Shown: positions 34,913 to 45,172, numbered from the stretch's first letter. The stretch: 64,000 nt of DNA from Pedobacter zeae (GCF_014196715.1 NZ_JACIEF010000001.1:602872-666871), one strand, 5' to 3'. Notes: generated by a model from the letters alone, not told the origin. Translations and numbers: made by a program.

Positions 34913-37294
34913 TTATTCAGTACTTTTTTTCTCTTTGTCTAAAACCGTAAAAGTTTGAACCAGCCTTTCCCCGTTTTCATCAACTAAGGTTAAGGTATGT
35001 TTACCAGGCGGCGGACTAACAGCCAATTGATGAAAGTTAGTGGTGGTACTTACATATTCATTATCGATATGCCAATATATTTTAGTACCCGGATTTCTGT
35101 GCGCCGCATTAAGTACAATTTTACCCCTTGATCCATCCAGCTCTAAGGGGATATAAACCACCGCATTGTTTTTAGGGTAAATTACCTCCATTACAGTATT
35201 TCCGCCCAAAAGTTCACAACCCTCTTTAAGAGGAGGGAGAGGTTTATAGTCACTATTTTTTATTTTGTAATAGTATTCCATTGCAGGTGGTAAAATAAAC
35301 CAGCTTTTGTGCTGCATGTGGGTTATACTTTCACATTGATCGGTAACCCTATAGGTACCGGTTCTGTCTAAATGGACCAATTTGTGAAAAGGACAAACAG
35401 CCGTCTTTTCGCCTGAAACCGGAACAAGCTCCTGTATGGCATCCGTACAGTATTCTGATGCTTTGTAGCCGCTTAGTTTACAGATTTTAAGTTTTTTGAG
35501 TTTGGTTGTAGGAGTTTCGAACCATTTGCCACTTGGAAATAATCTAAAGATATCAAAAAGCACGGGTGCAGCTGCTTCTATTCCTACCAGGCCAGGCCTT
35601 CCTTCACCGTCAGCATTGCCTACCCAAACACAAACTACATAGTCTGGTGTTAAGCCAATGGCCCAGGCATCACGAAAACCAAAACTTGTTCCTGTTTTCC
35701 ATGCCACTCTTTGCGATGAAGAAAATTGTTCCCATAGGCCTTCGTCACCAGGCCTCATCACTTCTTCCATGGCGTTAAAAGTGGCCCAAATTGAACCATG
35801 GTCTAAAAAGGAGGTACGTTGATAATCTTTTTCAGTTTTATTGTTGCTGTTGAAATACCTTGCAGGTTTATAATCTTCTGGATTATACAAACCTTTATAG
35901 GTATTGAAGTGATTCAGCGTACGTACTAATCCCATGTAGGTGTTGGCCAAATCCCACATGGTTACCTCGCTACCTCCTAAAATTAAGGATAGGCCATAGT
36001 GATCTGCGGGCTGGTTTAAAGTACCGATCCCTAATTTCTTAAGCTTATCGTAAAAACGCTCATATTTGTATTGTTGCAACATTTTTACAGCTGGGATATT
36101 TAAGGAGCGGCTCAGCGCTTTATCTGCAGCTATGGCACCATCATAGCCAAGATCGTAATTTTGTGGCGAATAGCCTGCTATTTGAGTGGGGATGTCGGGA
36201 ATGAGTGTGTGCGGCAATATAAAGCCATCATTCATCATACAGGCATAAAGCAAGGGTTTCAGGGTACTGCCAGGACTTCTTGGGGCTTTAATCATATCCA
36301 CGTGGCTTTGCAATCCGGTATTTTCCGGCTGATAGCTGTTACCTACATAACTGACCACCTGGCCCGTTTTGACATTGAGTACCAGGGCCGCAATATTGTT
36401 GATATCGTTTGCCCTGTAACGGTTGTTGTACCGTTTTAACAGCGCATTAACTTTTAGCTGGATATTTTCATCCAGTGTAGAAGTAATTCTGGTAGAAGGA
36501 ATTTTAAGGCTGGCCCGCTCTGCTTTAAAACGGTTCAATAGATGTGGTGCATTTTGAGGTAAGGGCATAGGCTTGCCCGGAACCGGCTCGAGCTTCGATA
36601 AATTAGCGGTAGCCTGATCGATGTATTTTAGCTGGGCGAGTTTATCCAATAAATCGTTTCTCTTTTTGATCAGCCTGGTCGCATTTTTACCGGGATGAAC
36701 CAACGACGGGCTGTTAGGGAGAACGGCTAATGTAGCCATCTCGCCCCATGAAAGTGTTTTAGCATTGCGGCCGTAATAACGCCAGCTTGCTGCTTCTAAA
36801 CCAACAACGTTGCTTCCAAATGGTGCATTTGCAGCATATAAGCCTATAATTTCTTCTTTAGAATATTTTACCTCTAAACGTAAAGCTAAAATCATTTCCA
36901 GTATTTTTTGCCAAACGGTCCGGTCTTGTTTACGTGATAAACGGATTACCTGCATGCTTAAGGTACTGCCGCCACTCACTACACTTTTTGCCTTCCAGTT
37001 TTGACGCATGGCCCTGCCCATGGCCAGTATATCTACACCAAAGTGGCTGTAAAACCGTTTATCTTCAAAAGCAATAATACAATCTTTAAATTTAACGGGG
37101 ACGCTATCCGCTACAGGGAAGCGCCACTGCCCGTCGCTGGCAATGGCAGCACTTAATAGATTGCCGTTGCTGGCCTCAATAACATAGGAGGTAGGCGTTT
37201 TGAAAAGCTTTGATGGTAATGAAAAAAGGAAAGCCAAAAGCAGTGCAAAGCAGATGAGATCGGAAATAAGGAAAGCTTTTGAGATTTTGTTCAT
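34913..37294 (-). CDS. pbpC: penicillin-binding protein 1C
   Basis: A peptidoglycan glycosyltransferase/transpeptidase of the PBP1C class (793 residues from the chosen start). The N-terminal hydrophobic segment anchors it; the glycosyltransferase domain has EDKRFYSHFGVD and GGSTLSMQ; the transpeptidase domain has the catalytic motif SPGSTLKPLLYA and WKTGTSFGFRDA. The last ~100 residues are the BiPBP_C domain. An in-frame ATG at 37312 adds 6 residues but lies in a short palindrome, so the start is uncertain. The partner A2M gene lies upstream on the same strand, separated by the REP element. Confidence 0.9.
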   Translation of the reverse strand: MNKISKAFLISDLICFALLLAFLFSLPSKLFKTPTSYVIEASNGNLLSAAIASDGQWRFPVADSVPVKFKDCIIAFEDKRFYSHFGVDILAMGRAMRQNWKAKSVVSGGSTLSMQVIRLSRKQDRTVWQKILEMILALRLEVKYSKEEIIGLYAANAPFGSNVVGLEAASWRYYGRNAKTLSWGEMATLAVLPNSPSLVHPGKNATRLIKKRNDLLDKLAQLKYIDQATANLSKLEPVPGKPMPLPQNAPHLLNRFKAERASLKIPSTRITSTLDENIQLKVNALLKRYNNRYRANDINNIAALVLNVKTGQVVSYVGNSYQPENTGLQSHVDMIKAPRSPGSTLKPLLYACMMNDGFILPHTLIPDIPTQIAGYSPQNYDLGYDGAIAADKALSRSLNIPAVKMLQQYKYERFYDKLKKLGIGTLNQPADHYGLSLILGGSEVTMWDLANTYMGLVRTLNHFNTYKGLYNPEDYKPARYFNSNNKTEKDYQRTSFLDHGSIWATFNAMEEVMRPGDEGLWEQFSSSQRVAWKTGTSFGFRDAWAIGLTPDYVVCVWVGNADGEGRPGLVGIEAAAPVLFDIFRLFPSGKWFETPTTKLKKLKICKLSGYKASEYCTDAIQELVPVSGEKTAVCPFHKLVHLDRTGTYRVTDQCESITHMQHKSWFILPPAMEYYYKIKNSDYKPLPPLKEGCELLGGNTVMEVIYPKNNAVVYIPLELDGSRGKIVLNAAHRNPGTKIYWHIDNEYVSTTTNFHQLAVSPPPGKHTLTLVDENGERLVQTFTVLDKEKKSTE

Positions 37295-37358
37295 TCTGCT
37301 GTTGAAACCCATCAGGTTTTAAACCTGGTAGACTTAATTTATTTTGTTATTTTATTTC

Positions 37359-37378
37359 GGTTCGTGGAGACACGAACC
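37359..37378 (+). repeat. REP-like palindrome, 8-bp stem with GAGA loop
   Basis: GGTTCGTG, loop GAGA, CACGAACC. The first copy of a set flanking the tyrosine transposase. Followed by a ~60-base spacer and an inverted copy. Confidence 0.8.
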
Positions 37379-37439
37379 ATGGCTATTTATTAAAGTATTG
37401 TAATTTAACTGCATTAAAATAATATACCTTATTGCCATT

Positions 37440-37457
37440 GTTCGTGTCCCCACGAAC
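37440..37457 (+). repeat. inverted REP-like palindrome (loop TCCC)
   Basis: GTTCGTG-TCCC-CACGAAC. The loop is close to the reverse complement of GAGA, so this is the opposite orientation of the previous copy. Together they are a REP pair of about 100 bases (37359-37459). Confidence 0.75.
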
Positions 37458-37473
37458 CACTCATTTTTACTGT

Positions 37474-38022
37474 TTAAAATTCTAATCTTAGATCCTTTAA
37501 AAAAGCATAGCTTAATTCATTCATTTCGTAAAAAGACGCTGAAGAATATTGATATTCTTCGGGCTCTGTTGCCAATTGCCAGTGTTCCGTACATGGGTTA
37601 TTGTGTAAATAATCTAACTTTTGAAAGGCAACTTCTGGAGTATATAAGTGTATCGCTAATGAATCTCTCTGCCAAAATTCATAATTTTTATTAATGGAGT
37701 TAGTATAAAAATTAATAAGCTCACTTGGACTTAATAGTTTTTTGAACTCGTGGGCCGTGTATTTTAAAAATGAACCCTGGACAGTTTCTTTTCCATTTAG
37801 TTCATTTGTCCGCCAAATGGTATGTGTATGATTGGGCATAATAACAAAAGCGAAAACATCCAATTTATTCAATTTACTCAGATGCTCAAATGAACTTAAA
37901 ATGATATGTTTAAACTCGTCTTTCTCCAACAATTTTTGCCATTTATTAATGGTAGCAGTCCAAAAATAAATTTGTCCAATTTCAATGTAATTCTTTCTTC
38001 TGATTTCAAATAATTTATCCAT
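37474..38022 (-). mobile_element. REP-associated tyrosine transposase (RAYT)
   Basis: A 182-residue Y1-type HUH transposase. The HUH pair is His65 and His67 in IMPNHTHTIW, and the catalytic Tyr is Tyr138 in KLDYLHNNP. The FWQRDSL motif and C-terminal EEYQYSSA are of the RAYT kind, which process single-stranded palindromes. It is flanked on both sides by the REP-like palindromes it would recognise, so the whole ~890-base block 37359-38244 is a REPtron. The reading frame is intact, so it may be active. It lies between the A2M and pbpC genes. Confidence 0.88.
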
Positions 38023-38079
38023 TGCTATTAGATTTTGGTTTATGGAGATGCTAGTGGTTAGGCGTGTTTTTAAGTTACA

Positions 38080-38097
38080 GTTCGTGGAGACACGAAC
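38080..38097 (+). repeat. REP-like palindrome (GAGA loop)
   Basis: GTTCGTG-GAGA-CACGAAC, followed by GGCTATT as in the copy at 37359. Single, with no inverted partner next to it. Confidence 0.75.
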
Positions 38098-38150
38098 AGA
38101 GGCTATTGGTTCGAATAAAATTACTCATCCTTTTTAGATTTCAATTTTGT

Positions 38151-38176
38151 CATGGTTCGTGGAGACACGAACCATG
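38151..38176 (+). repeat. REP-like palindrome with 11-bp stem
   Basis: CATGGTTCGTG, loop GAGA, CACGAACCATG: a perfect extended stem. It starts a second ~92-base unit (38154-38245) that aligns with the unit 37359-37459 through the spacer text ATTTATTAAA and ends in a degraded inverted copy. Confidence 0.8.
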
Positions 38177-38225
38177 GTTATTTATTAAAATATTATAATT
38201 AACTGCGTTAAATAATACACTTATC

Positions 38226-38244
38226 ATTCGTGTCCACATGAACC
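38226..38244 (+). repeat. degraded inverted REP-like palindrome
   Basis: ATTCGTG-TCCA-CATGAA: the inverted REP form with mismatched stem. It ends 10 bases before the A2M stop codon. Confidence 0.55.
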
Positions 38245-38254
38245 ATTCATAATT

Positions 38255-41200
38255 CTATTTCACCACCTCTACCCATTTACCAGGTTCTGTGGCCGAAATA
38301 TCATTGTTGTACATCGCTTCACATTGAACAGCTGATAAATAATATTTGCCCAGATAAGATGCATTAAGCAATACTTTATAAACCAGGCTTTCACCTTGCC
38401 TGATATTAAAATACGTAAAAACACGGTCGTCCCTGATATCCTGGTAGGTATATGGCGATGAAGCCAAAATACTTTGGTTATCATTTACCCTGGTATTGAT
38501 AATTTCCCAACCCGAAGGAAAAATCTGGGTTAAGGCCATTTGCTCATAATAGCCCATTCTGCCAGGGTTTTTTATCGTTACCTCCGCATAGAAATCTGTT
38601 CCCTGTTTTAAGGTAGTAGGATCCAAAACTTTTCCGTTTAAACGTTTGTAGCTCACGCTCATATCCAAAACATCCGGGCGGTTAGGTAGGAAGTTATTCT
38701 GACCTGCAATTGGCTGTCCTTCTAAAACCAAACGCACAAACAATACATTATTGCCATTATTGGTAACGGAGGCCGTATTACCTTTAAAGGTTACCGGCGT
38801 ACTATTGATATACTGATTCGAACTTACCGGTGCGGTTTTTCCATCCAATACATATTGGTACTGCAATTTATTTGCCGATTGGTTCGAACCGCAAAATTTT
38901 GCAATGGCTAACAAACTGTAAGCTGTTGTTTGTGTACTGTACCAGGTGTTTTCGCCAAGTTTTGCTGCTAAAGGCTGTAATAAACCGGCAGCTTTTGCTT
39001 TCTGCCCGAGCAGGGTTAACGTTTCCAAAATCATGGCCTCATCGCGCACATCAGAGCCATAAGTTCCGCCCAGTTGTTTGTAAGCCGGGATGGATATCTC
39101 TAAACCTCTGATCATGTTCTGAGCCACATCGTTCTGTCCGGCAAGTTTATAGGCAGCTGCCAGGCGCCATTTTGCAGCTACCGATAGGTACTCGAAAGCT
39201 TTTAAGCGGTTCATGGCTGCCATTTCAGGCTTTTTAGCCAGGGCAAGCATGTATAAACGGTATGCCTGCAACAAATCGCCCCCATAAAAATTATTGCTGT
39301 TTGGTGCCCAGTTTGTTGCTTTTGATTTTTGAAAGCGCAGTAACTCATCTAAAAGTCCAACGGGTAAGGTATAACCTGCATTTTGGGCTTCAACCAGGAA
39401 ATGACCGGCATAATTACTGCCCCACTCGTCAGATGTACCTTCTCCCGGCCAGTAAGATAAACCACCATCTGTAGTTTGGAAACCTTTCAGCCTGGTTATC
39501 CCGGCTTTGATATTTTTTTCTGTTTTGGCTTTCTGCTGTTCGTTCAATGGGCTTAACCGATCTAGAAATAGCTGCGGGAATATGCCCGAAGTGGTCTGCT
39601 CTACACAGCCATGTGGGTATTGGATGAGGTACCCCAATCTTTTGCCAAGGTTGATTGCCGGGATAGATGAAACTTCCAGTGATCCGGAGTTGGTACCTGT
39701 CATTCCGATCGGTAAATAGTTTACTGCCCATTTAGTATGTGGCTGCACCGTTGCTGAGACTACATTAGTTACATAAGGGTTTGGATTTCTGATATCCATT
39801 TCTACATCGTAAACTGTTTTTTCAGCTCCGCTCTGTGCAATTACTTTTACTTTGGCAATTCCCACAGTATTTGGTGCTTTAACTTCGAAATAGGTCATTT
39901 GCTCGCCTGTTTGTTTGTAGTAAAGCTGCTGTTTATTGGTACCCTGAACAATGAGGTTACTGGCCTGAAGCTGAACAGATACATTTTTAAGGTTATTCTC
40001 TGTAGCAAACACCGTAACAGGTAAGGTGAAACTTTCACCCGGACCAATTACCCGTGGAAGAGTAGCCAATACCATTAATGGCTTTTTAACCTGAACCGAT
40101 TTTTCTGCAAAACCATAAGCTGCTTCTTGTCCGGCAACTACCATGGCCCTTACCGCACCGATATATTGAGGCAATTTAAATTTATGCGTTTTACTTTCTC
40201 CCTTGCCTATGGTAAAAGGACCCATAAATTTAACTACAGCTGTAAAGCGGTTTGCTTTTGCCGGGTTGAGGTTTTTATTGATGGTTCCATCACCGCCTAT
40301 ACTTAAAATGCGTTCTAAATTTCCTCCCCAGGCACCTAATACATAATCGAATAAATCCCATGTTTTAACGCCCAAACCTTCACGGGCATAAAATGCACCA
40401 TGTGGATCGGGTGTTTTAAAACGGGTTAAATCCAACAGGCCTTCATCTACCAGGGCAATGGTATAAGTCATGGCTTTGCCGTTTTGTTCGCCCACCGTGA
40501 TCGTGTTTTCGGTTTCGGGTTTAATTTTATCAGCCATCTTAATGGTCGGCTTCAGGATGGTTTGCGGATCTTCTATCGAAAGTGGGATTGCCCCGTACAT
40601 CCTGATCGGTAAATCATTAACGGTTTGTGCATGAGGCTGTAATAATGTGATGTTGGCAAAAACATTTGGTGCCATTTCTTTCTCGGCCTTAAACTTAAAC
40701 TGTGTTTGCCCGGCTTTGGTATCCAGCCAAAATGTTTTTATTACGCGGCTTCCGTTCTCAATGGAGATTAAGGCCCGTCCGTTTTTTCCCGTTGGGATGG
40801 TTAGGGTTATATCTTCCCCAACCGTAAATTTCTCTTTGTTAGCCGTAAAAGATAGCATAGATGCCTCTGTAGGGTTATTCGCTTGTTCGCGCTGTGCCCA
40901 TCCTGGCCAATCTATATAAACCGATTTTCCGGTAACATGTCCGCCGTTTACATCACGTACCAAAATTAAATACCGGCCCCATTCTGGCTCGTCTACGCGC
41001 AAATTCCAGCTTCCTTTTCCATTAAACAGGTTTACCTGGTGGCTTTCTACCAGTTTGTTGTATTGGTTTTGGGTAAAGTTGGCGTAAGTATACTGGTCGT
41101 CCTGTTCCCACCACCAGCGCCATTGTGTTTTGTATAACTCTACCGTAACGGTTTTGGTGCCGCTTAATAATTTTCCATCGGTATTTACATTCACAATTTC

Positions 41201-43846
41201 AACTTTATGCTCTTTTCCGGTAACCAGCATGCCACTTAACCGATCGCCCTTTTCGGTACGGATTCCTAAATAGCTATGGTATACATGATAGGGAATGCTG
41301 AAATTATCGATACTGAAATTACCTCCCGGTTCGAAAACTTTGGTGGTGAAATTTGCCCTGAGGATACCCGGGGCAGTATGGTTCTCGTTTAAACTGGTAT
41401 TAACCTGAGCAGTGCCATTCTGGTTTAAGGTGCCTTCGAAAATGGTTTTAACCTGCGATTGGAAGTTTACCGTTGGATTATCAAAACTGAAACCTTCAAA
41501 ACCTTTAAACTTGGTTTCGGTAGTGTTTAAGTTTACATCAACCTTCGCCCTCAGGTTTTGGGCAACTGCGCCAAACAGCCATTTAGCCGATAGGGTAGCA
41601 GCAGCTGTTCCGGTACTTAAGTATGCCCTGTTTCCAATGTTGAAGTCAATTTTCAACCGGTTCGGCATTACTGTTTCTATTTTTAACGTTTTGGTAAATG
41701 TAGCGCCACCGGCTTTAACCTTAGCCATCCAGTTGCCGGTAGGAGCAGTACTTTCTGTAGTGGTTTTAAAACTATAGAACCCATTTAAAGGCTTGCCATT
41801 GATCAATCTTTTATAAAGTTGGCCTTTGGGGTTATAAAACTCCATGGTTACCGGATAATTAGTCGGGAGTTTTTTAAGCTTGTCTTCCAAAATAAATGAA
41901 ACAAATAAGCTGTCGCCTGGCCGCCAAACGCCACGTTCTCCATAAATAAAGCCTTTTAAACCGCTTTGAACTACATCCCCGCCCACATCGAACCTGCTTA
42001 AAGGAAGTGAACTTCCATCGTCTAATTTAAGGTAGCCACGTTCCGAGCCATTTTTAGCGATTAATAAGAATGGTTGGCGCTTCAGGTCAAAGCTTGCAAA
42101 ACCATCACCATCAGTTTTAGTCGTAAAAATGATCTGTTTTTGGTAATCCATCAGTTCGAGGTTTACGCCGCTTAGCGGTTTTGCCGTCAATAAATCGGTT
42201 GCCACAACAAGCATGCTGTTATCATTGCCCCGTTTGGCTACTAAACCAATGTTTGAGGCAATTAAGTTTCTGCTTGCCCAGCGCTGGTTGGTGTAGAAGG
42301 AAGGCGTACATGGATTGTCTTTGTCATTCCACCTGTAGTTTTCAGGATAATAGTTATTGTAATGTTGCCAAAAATCGTCGTCTTCATCAATCTTCTCCCC
42401 ATAACCCTCATCGTCACCATATTCATTTTCCTCATCACTTCCATCCGCTTTTCCTTCCCCGGTTTTACAGTTGTAGGCGTTATATTCCTGCCTGAAAGCG
42501 ATGGTAACACGGTACATGGCACCGGGCTCAGTACGAATCATTTTATCAAGGTCGAGTGTAAAACGGTTCTTTTTATGAAGATTTAAAGCTTTATCTTCAT
42601 CCAAACGAACGGTTTTCTGTAAAATTGGCTTTGCCACCCTTCTAAGTTCGTTTCCGTCTTTATAACTATTGGTTTGGAAAAACTGGGGGATGTTGTTTTC
42701 GTAAATTTTAATCACCGTTACATCAACGGCTTTCAGGTTAATGGCCTCGAAAGGCAAAACCAATTTTCCTGAATTAGGCAAAATACTTCCGCTGCCCGCA
42801 ATGGTAACGGCAGGTAGTTTATCTTCAAAAACGAGGTTGGCCACTTTGCCATTTGCAAGCGTCTTTGCATTGATATTTTCAACTCCAGCATTTACACTCA
42901 ACGTATAGTTACCTTTAAGTTCTTCGGCAGCGTAAACTTTAACCTGGCTGGCATCTATGGTATATCTTAAATCGCTCAGGTTACCAAGCGTGATCATGCC
43001 GGTTAAATCCTGACCTACACCAAGGGGTTCAGAAAATTGCACCAATGCATAATCTTCTTCACCCTGAATGGCTTTTATATCCAGTATTTCGAATTTATTG
43101 ATTGCCGGAACACGGATATCTACTGTTCCTTTTTGCCCGGCATCAATGGCATCGCCATCCCAATCTATTGTTAAAGTTTGGTCGTTTCCGGTTTTTTTTA
43201 TGCTGTCGATAGTGAATTTTGAAGTGTTTTTGGACAGATCGTGCTGCCATTTGATTTTTAATTTCTGATCAAAATCCAGTGAAACCGTTTTCTCAATTTT
43301 GCTGGTTTCTTCCACATCGGCTGTAGCTACTTCGCCTGTTAACTTCATATAATCCAGGGAAGTATTGTTCTGTGAAACCAAGCCATTCTGCGAAAGCATA
43401 ATGCCCGGTGTAATTACTTTAAACTCAAAATCGAAATCTTCGAGGCCTTTTTCTGTGGCAGAAACTTCCGACAACTTAAATGTAGCTTCGTATTTTTTGC
43501 CTGGTTTCAGGTTTTCGTCAGGTCTAAATTCAACCGTTTGCGGGTCTATCCAATAGGCTTTTCCCGAAATAGAAGGGGAGAAGTCGAAAAGCTCACGCGG
43601 ATCGGCTTTGCCCAAATCATGCATACCTGTAGCGGCATTTGCCAGGTGCACGCGTATAAAACTCTTTTTAGAAATGGTACCCGAAGTATATGCTTCGATA
43701 TATTTTGCGTATGCCTGGTTTTCTTCGTAGTTTTTCTTCTTTTTATTGAAATAGATCAATACAATTGCCGCTATTGAAACAGCAAGCAAGCCGATAAAAA
43801 TCAATTTCTTTTTGGGAGATGATTGGTAGGTAGATGGTTTTTCCAT
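38255..43846 (-). CDS. bacterial alpha-2-macroglobulin family protein
   Basis: An 1863-residue large protein with one N-terminal membrane segment (~14-30), then many macroglobulin (MG) beta domains and a thioester domain. The GCVEQ thioester motif is intact near residue 1412, with HGCVEQTTSGIFP text as in YfhM-type A2Ms. A bait-like region and an acidic, Asp/Glu/Tyr-rich insert (~468-510) are within the first third. It would sit in the periplasm and trap invading proteases. The partner pbpC is downstream. The stop is 10 bases from the REP copy. Confidence 0.9.
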   Translation of the reverse strand: MEKPSTYQSSPKKKLIFIGLLAVSIAAIVLIYFNKKKKNYEENQAYAKYIEAYTSGTISKKSFIRVHLANAATGMHDLGKADPRELFDFSPSISGKAYWIDPQTVEFRPDENLKPGKKYEATFKLSEVSATEKGLEDFDFEFKVITPGIMLSQNGLVSQNNTSLDYMKLTGEVATADVEETSKIEKTVSLDFDQKLKIKWQHDLSKNTSKFTIDSIKKTGNDQTLTIDWDGDAIDAGQKGTVDIRVPAINKFEILDIKAIQGEEDYALVQFSEPLGVGQDLTGMITLGNLSDLRYTIDASQVKVYAAEELKGNYTLSVNAGVENINAKTLANGKVANLVFEDKLPAVTIAGSGSILPNSGKLVLPFEAINLKAVDVTVIKIYENNIPQFFQTNSYKDGNELRRVAKPILQKTVRLDEDKALNLHKKNRFTLDLDKMIRTEPGAMYRVTIAFRQEYNAYNCKTGEGKADGSDEENEYGDDEGYGEKIDEDDDFWQHYNNYYPENYRWNDKDNPCTPSFYTNQRWASRNLIASNIGLVAKRGNDNSMLVVATDLLTAKPLSGVNLELMDYQKQIIFTTKTDGDGFASFDLKRQPFLLIAKNGSERGYLKLDDGSSLPLSRFDVGGDVVQSGLKGFIYGERGVWRPGDSLFVSFILEDKLKKLPTNYPVTMEFYNPKGQLYKRLINGKPLNGFYSFKTTTESTAPTGNWMAKVKAGGATFTKTLKIETVMPNRLKIDFNIGNRAYLSTGTAAATLSAKWLFGAVAQNLRAKVDVNLNTTETKFKGFEGFSFDNPTVNFQSQVKTIFEGTLNQNGTAQVNTSLNENHTAPGILRANFTTKVFEPGGNFSIDNFSIPYHVYHSYLGIRTEKGDRLSGMLVTGKEHKVEIVNVNTDGKLLSGTKTVTVELYKTQWRWWWEQDDQYTYANFTQNQYNKLVESHQVNLFNGKGSWNLRVDEPEWGRYLILVRDVNGGHVTGKSVYIDWPGWAQREQANNPTEASMLSFTANKEKFTVGEDITLTIPTGKNGRALISIENGSRVIKTFWLDTKAGQTQFKFKAEKEMAPNVFANITLLQPHAQTVNDLPIRMYGAIPLSIEDPQTILKPTIKMADKIKPETENTITVGEQNGKAMTYTIALVDEGLLDLTRFKTPDPHGAFYAREGLGVKTWDLFDYVLGAWGGNLERILSIGGDGTINKNLNPAKANRFTAVVKFMGPFTIGKGESKTHKFKLPQYIGAVRAMVVAGQEAAYGFAEKSVQVKKPLMVLATLPRVIGPGESFTLPVTVFATENNLKNVSVQLQASNLIVQGTNKQQLYYKQTGEQMTYFEVKAPNTVGIAKVKVIAQSGAEKTVYDVEMDIRNPNPYVTNVVSATVQPHTKWAVNYLPIGMTGTNSGSLEVSSIPAINLGKRLGYLIQYPHGCVEQTTSGIFPQLFLDRLSPLNEQQKAKTEKNIKAGITRLKGFQTTDGGLSYWPGEGTSDEWGSNYAGHFLVEAQNAGYTLPVGLLDELLRFQKSKATNWAPNSNNFYGGDLLQAYRLYMLALAKKPEMAAMNRLKAFEYLSVAAKWRLAAAYKLAGQNDVAQNMIRGLEISIPAYKQLGGTYGSDVRDEAMILETLTLLGQKAKAAGLLQPLAAKLGENTWYSTQTTAYSLLAIAKFCGSNQSANKLQYQYVLDGKTAPVSSNQYINSTPVTFKGNTASVTNNGNNVLFVRLVLEGQPIAGQNNFLPNRPDVLDMSVSYKRLNGKVLDPTTLKQGTDFYAEVTIKNPGRMGYYEQMALTQIFPSGWEIINTRVNDNQSILASSPYTYQDIRDDRVFTYFNIRQGESLVYKVLLNASYLGKYYLSAVQCEAMYNNDISATEPGKWVEVVK

Positions 43847-44056
43847 GAATGAAATTCGTTAAGATAAATGGTAATGTTTGCGGTTGCCGCAATTGCTATG
43901 CCGTAATTACACAGATTAAATCGAACACCCGCTATTCTATCTGAAAATTAAGTAAAATCAATGTTAAAATAAATGATGTTGAAAATTAAAGCGAATGGTT
44001 TGTTCATTTGCATGGATTTGGATAAGTTTACGGCATTAAACTCAATACAACCAGAT

Positions 44057-44479
44057 ATGATCAGGAAACTCTTAATTTTTTCGTGTTTATTAATTTCTTC
44101 ACATTTTTGTTTTGCGCAGAAAGCCGAGGTAGAAAATGCGGTTACGCAATTGACCAAACTCATGATTAGTCCGGATAGTGCAGCTTTGGATAAAATATTG
44201 CTTAATAATTTAAGTTACGGCCACTCGAGTGGAAAAATACAGACTAAGCAGAAATTTATGCACTCATTACTTTCCGGGGAATCTGATTTCGTTGATATTA
44301 ACTTAACCGATCAATCTGTTATTATTCAGAATAAAACAGCCTTGGTTAGGCATACCCTAAATGCTAAAACAAACGATAAAAATATTCCCGGTAATGTAAA
44401 ACTGTATATTCTTTTAATCTGGAGTAAAGAAAGAGCAGGATGGAAGTTGCTTGGCAGACAGGCGGTTAAAGTGCCTTAG
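44057..44479 (+). CDS. exported NTF2-like/DUF4440-type small protein
   Basis: A 140-residue protein with a signal peptide (~1-21, ending CFAQ) and a single NTF2-like cone-shaped domain with the pattern ALDKILLNNLSYGHSSGK and WKLLGRQAVKV. The start at 44057 is chosen since the preceding residues are not signal-like. Members are of unknown function, in many cases binding small ligands. Divergent from the A2M gene. Confidence 0.78.
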   Translation: MIRKLLIFSCLLISSHFCFAQKAEVENAVTQLTKLMISPDSAALDKILLNNLSYGHSSGKIQTKQKFMHSLLSGESDFVDINLTDQSVIIQNKTALVRHTLNAKTNDKNIPGNVKLYILLIWSKERAGWKLLGRQAVKVP

Positions 44480-44645
44480 GTTAGTTTGGAGTTTTCAGTT
44501 TTGGGAGCAGGAAAACGTCCTTGTATCCAATTCATTTCCGGGTTGTTAATTTATTTGTCCCGGGGCTACGGGTCGAAATAGTAACCGTACTTTAAAGCTA
44601 TTGAGTGGAAGCTCCGAACTTACCACTATAAAGGCCCAATTTAAC

Positions 44646-45050
44646 TTACTTGATCATCACCCCAGGTCTGTTCACTAATGGTATTTTGATCAGATTTGAA
44701 TCGATAATACTTTCAGGTAAGAAAATAAATTTCTTGTCGTAAATGGTGCTGCCAATGTAATAGCTTAACCAGTATTCGTTGGTTAAGCCAAAAACTTCAG
44801 GATCAATGGCTTCCACACCAGCGAAGGAATTTGCTTCCATGTCGCCAACAAAGTGTCTTAATACAGAGGTTTTTACCTGCTTTCCGTCTTTTTCGCCATA
44901 ACCTTTGGAGCTGATCAAAACATTGGTTATGGGTTCGTTTTTTAAATTAATGAGATAAACTGTCCAGCTTCTTACTTCAGGAGTTTCGCCCATTAATACA
45001 ACAGCCATTGCAATATCTTCAACTCTATTTTCTGGTAAATCTGCTTTCAA
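44646..45050 (-). CDS. conserved Bacteroidota hypothetical protein
   Basis: A 134-residue soluble protein, beta-rich, with the segment VYLINLKNEPITNVLISSKGYG. Resembles short conserved proteins of Bacteroidota, some of which carry misleading names (such as phenylalanyl-tRNA synthetase beta subunit). I do not see any tRNA synthetase motif. It starts at 45050 next to a palindromic spacer. It may be expressed with nothing else. Confidence 0.65.
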   Translation of the reverse strand: MKADLPENRVEDIAMAVVLMGETPEVRSWTVYLINLKNEPITNVLISSKGYGEKDGKQVKTSVLRHFVGDMEANSFAGVEAIDPEVFGLTNEYWLSYYIGSTIYDKKFIFLPESIIDSNLIKIPLVNRPGVMIK

Positions 45051-45114
45051 AGGGGGGTAACTGTTTAAATTGTTTAATCGGTTAATTGCAGGTATTAAAT
45101 TTTGAATTTTTGTC

Positions 45115-45172
45115 TGTCATGTTCAGCTTGCCGAAACACTTACTTATGTTCTTCAACCGGCTCAGGATGACA
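45115..45172. repeat. imperfect inverted repeat with GTCAT...ATGAC ends
   Basis: TGTCATGTTCAGCTTGCCG at the left and CCGGCTCAGGATGACA at the right are near reverse complements. It is related in style to the palindrome at 20329-20412. Confidence 0.45.

Noticed and set aside
37359..38245. CRISPR array at the regular palindromes
   Set aside because: Copies are few, spacing is irregular and they flank a RAYT gene, so they are REP elements.
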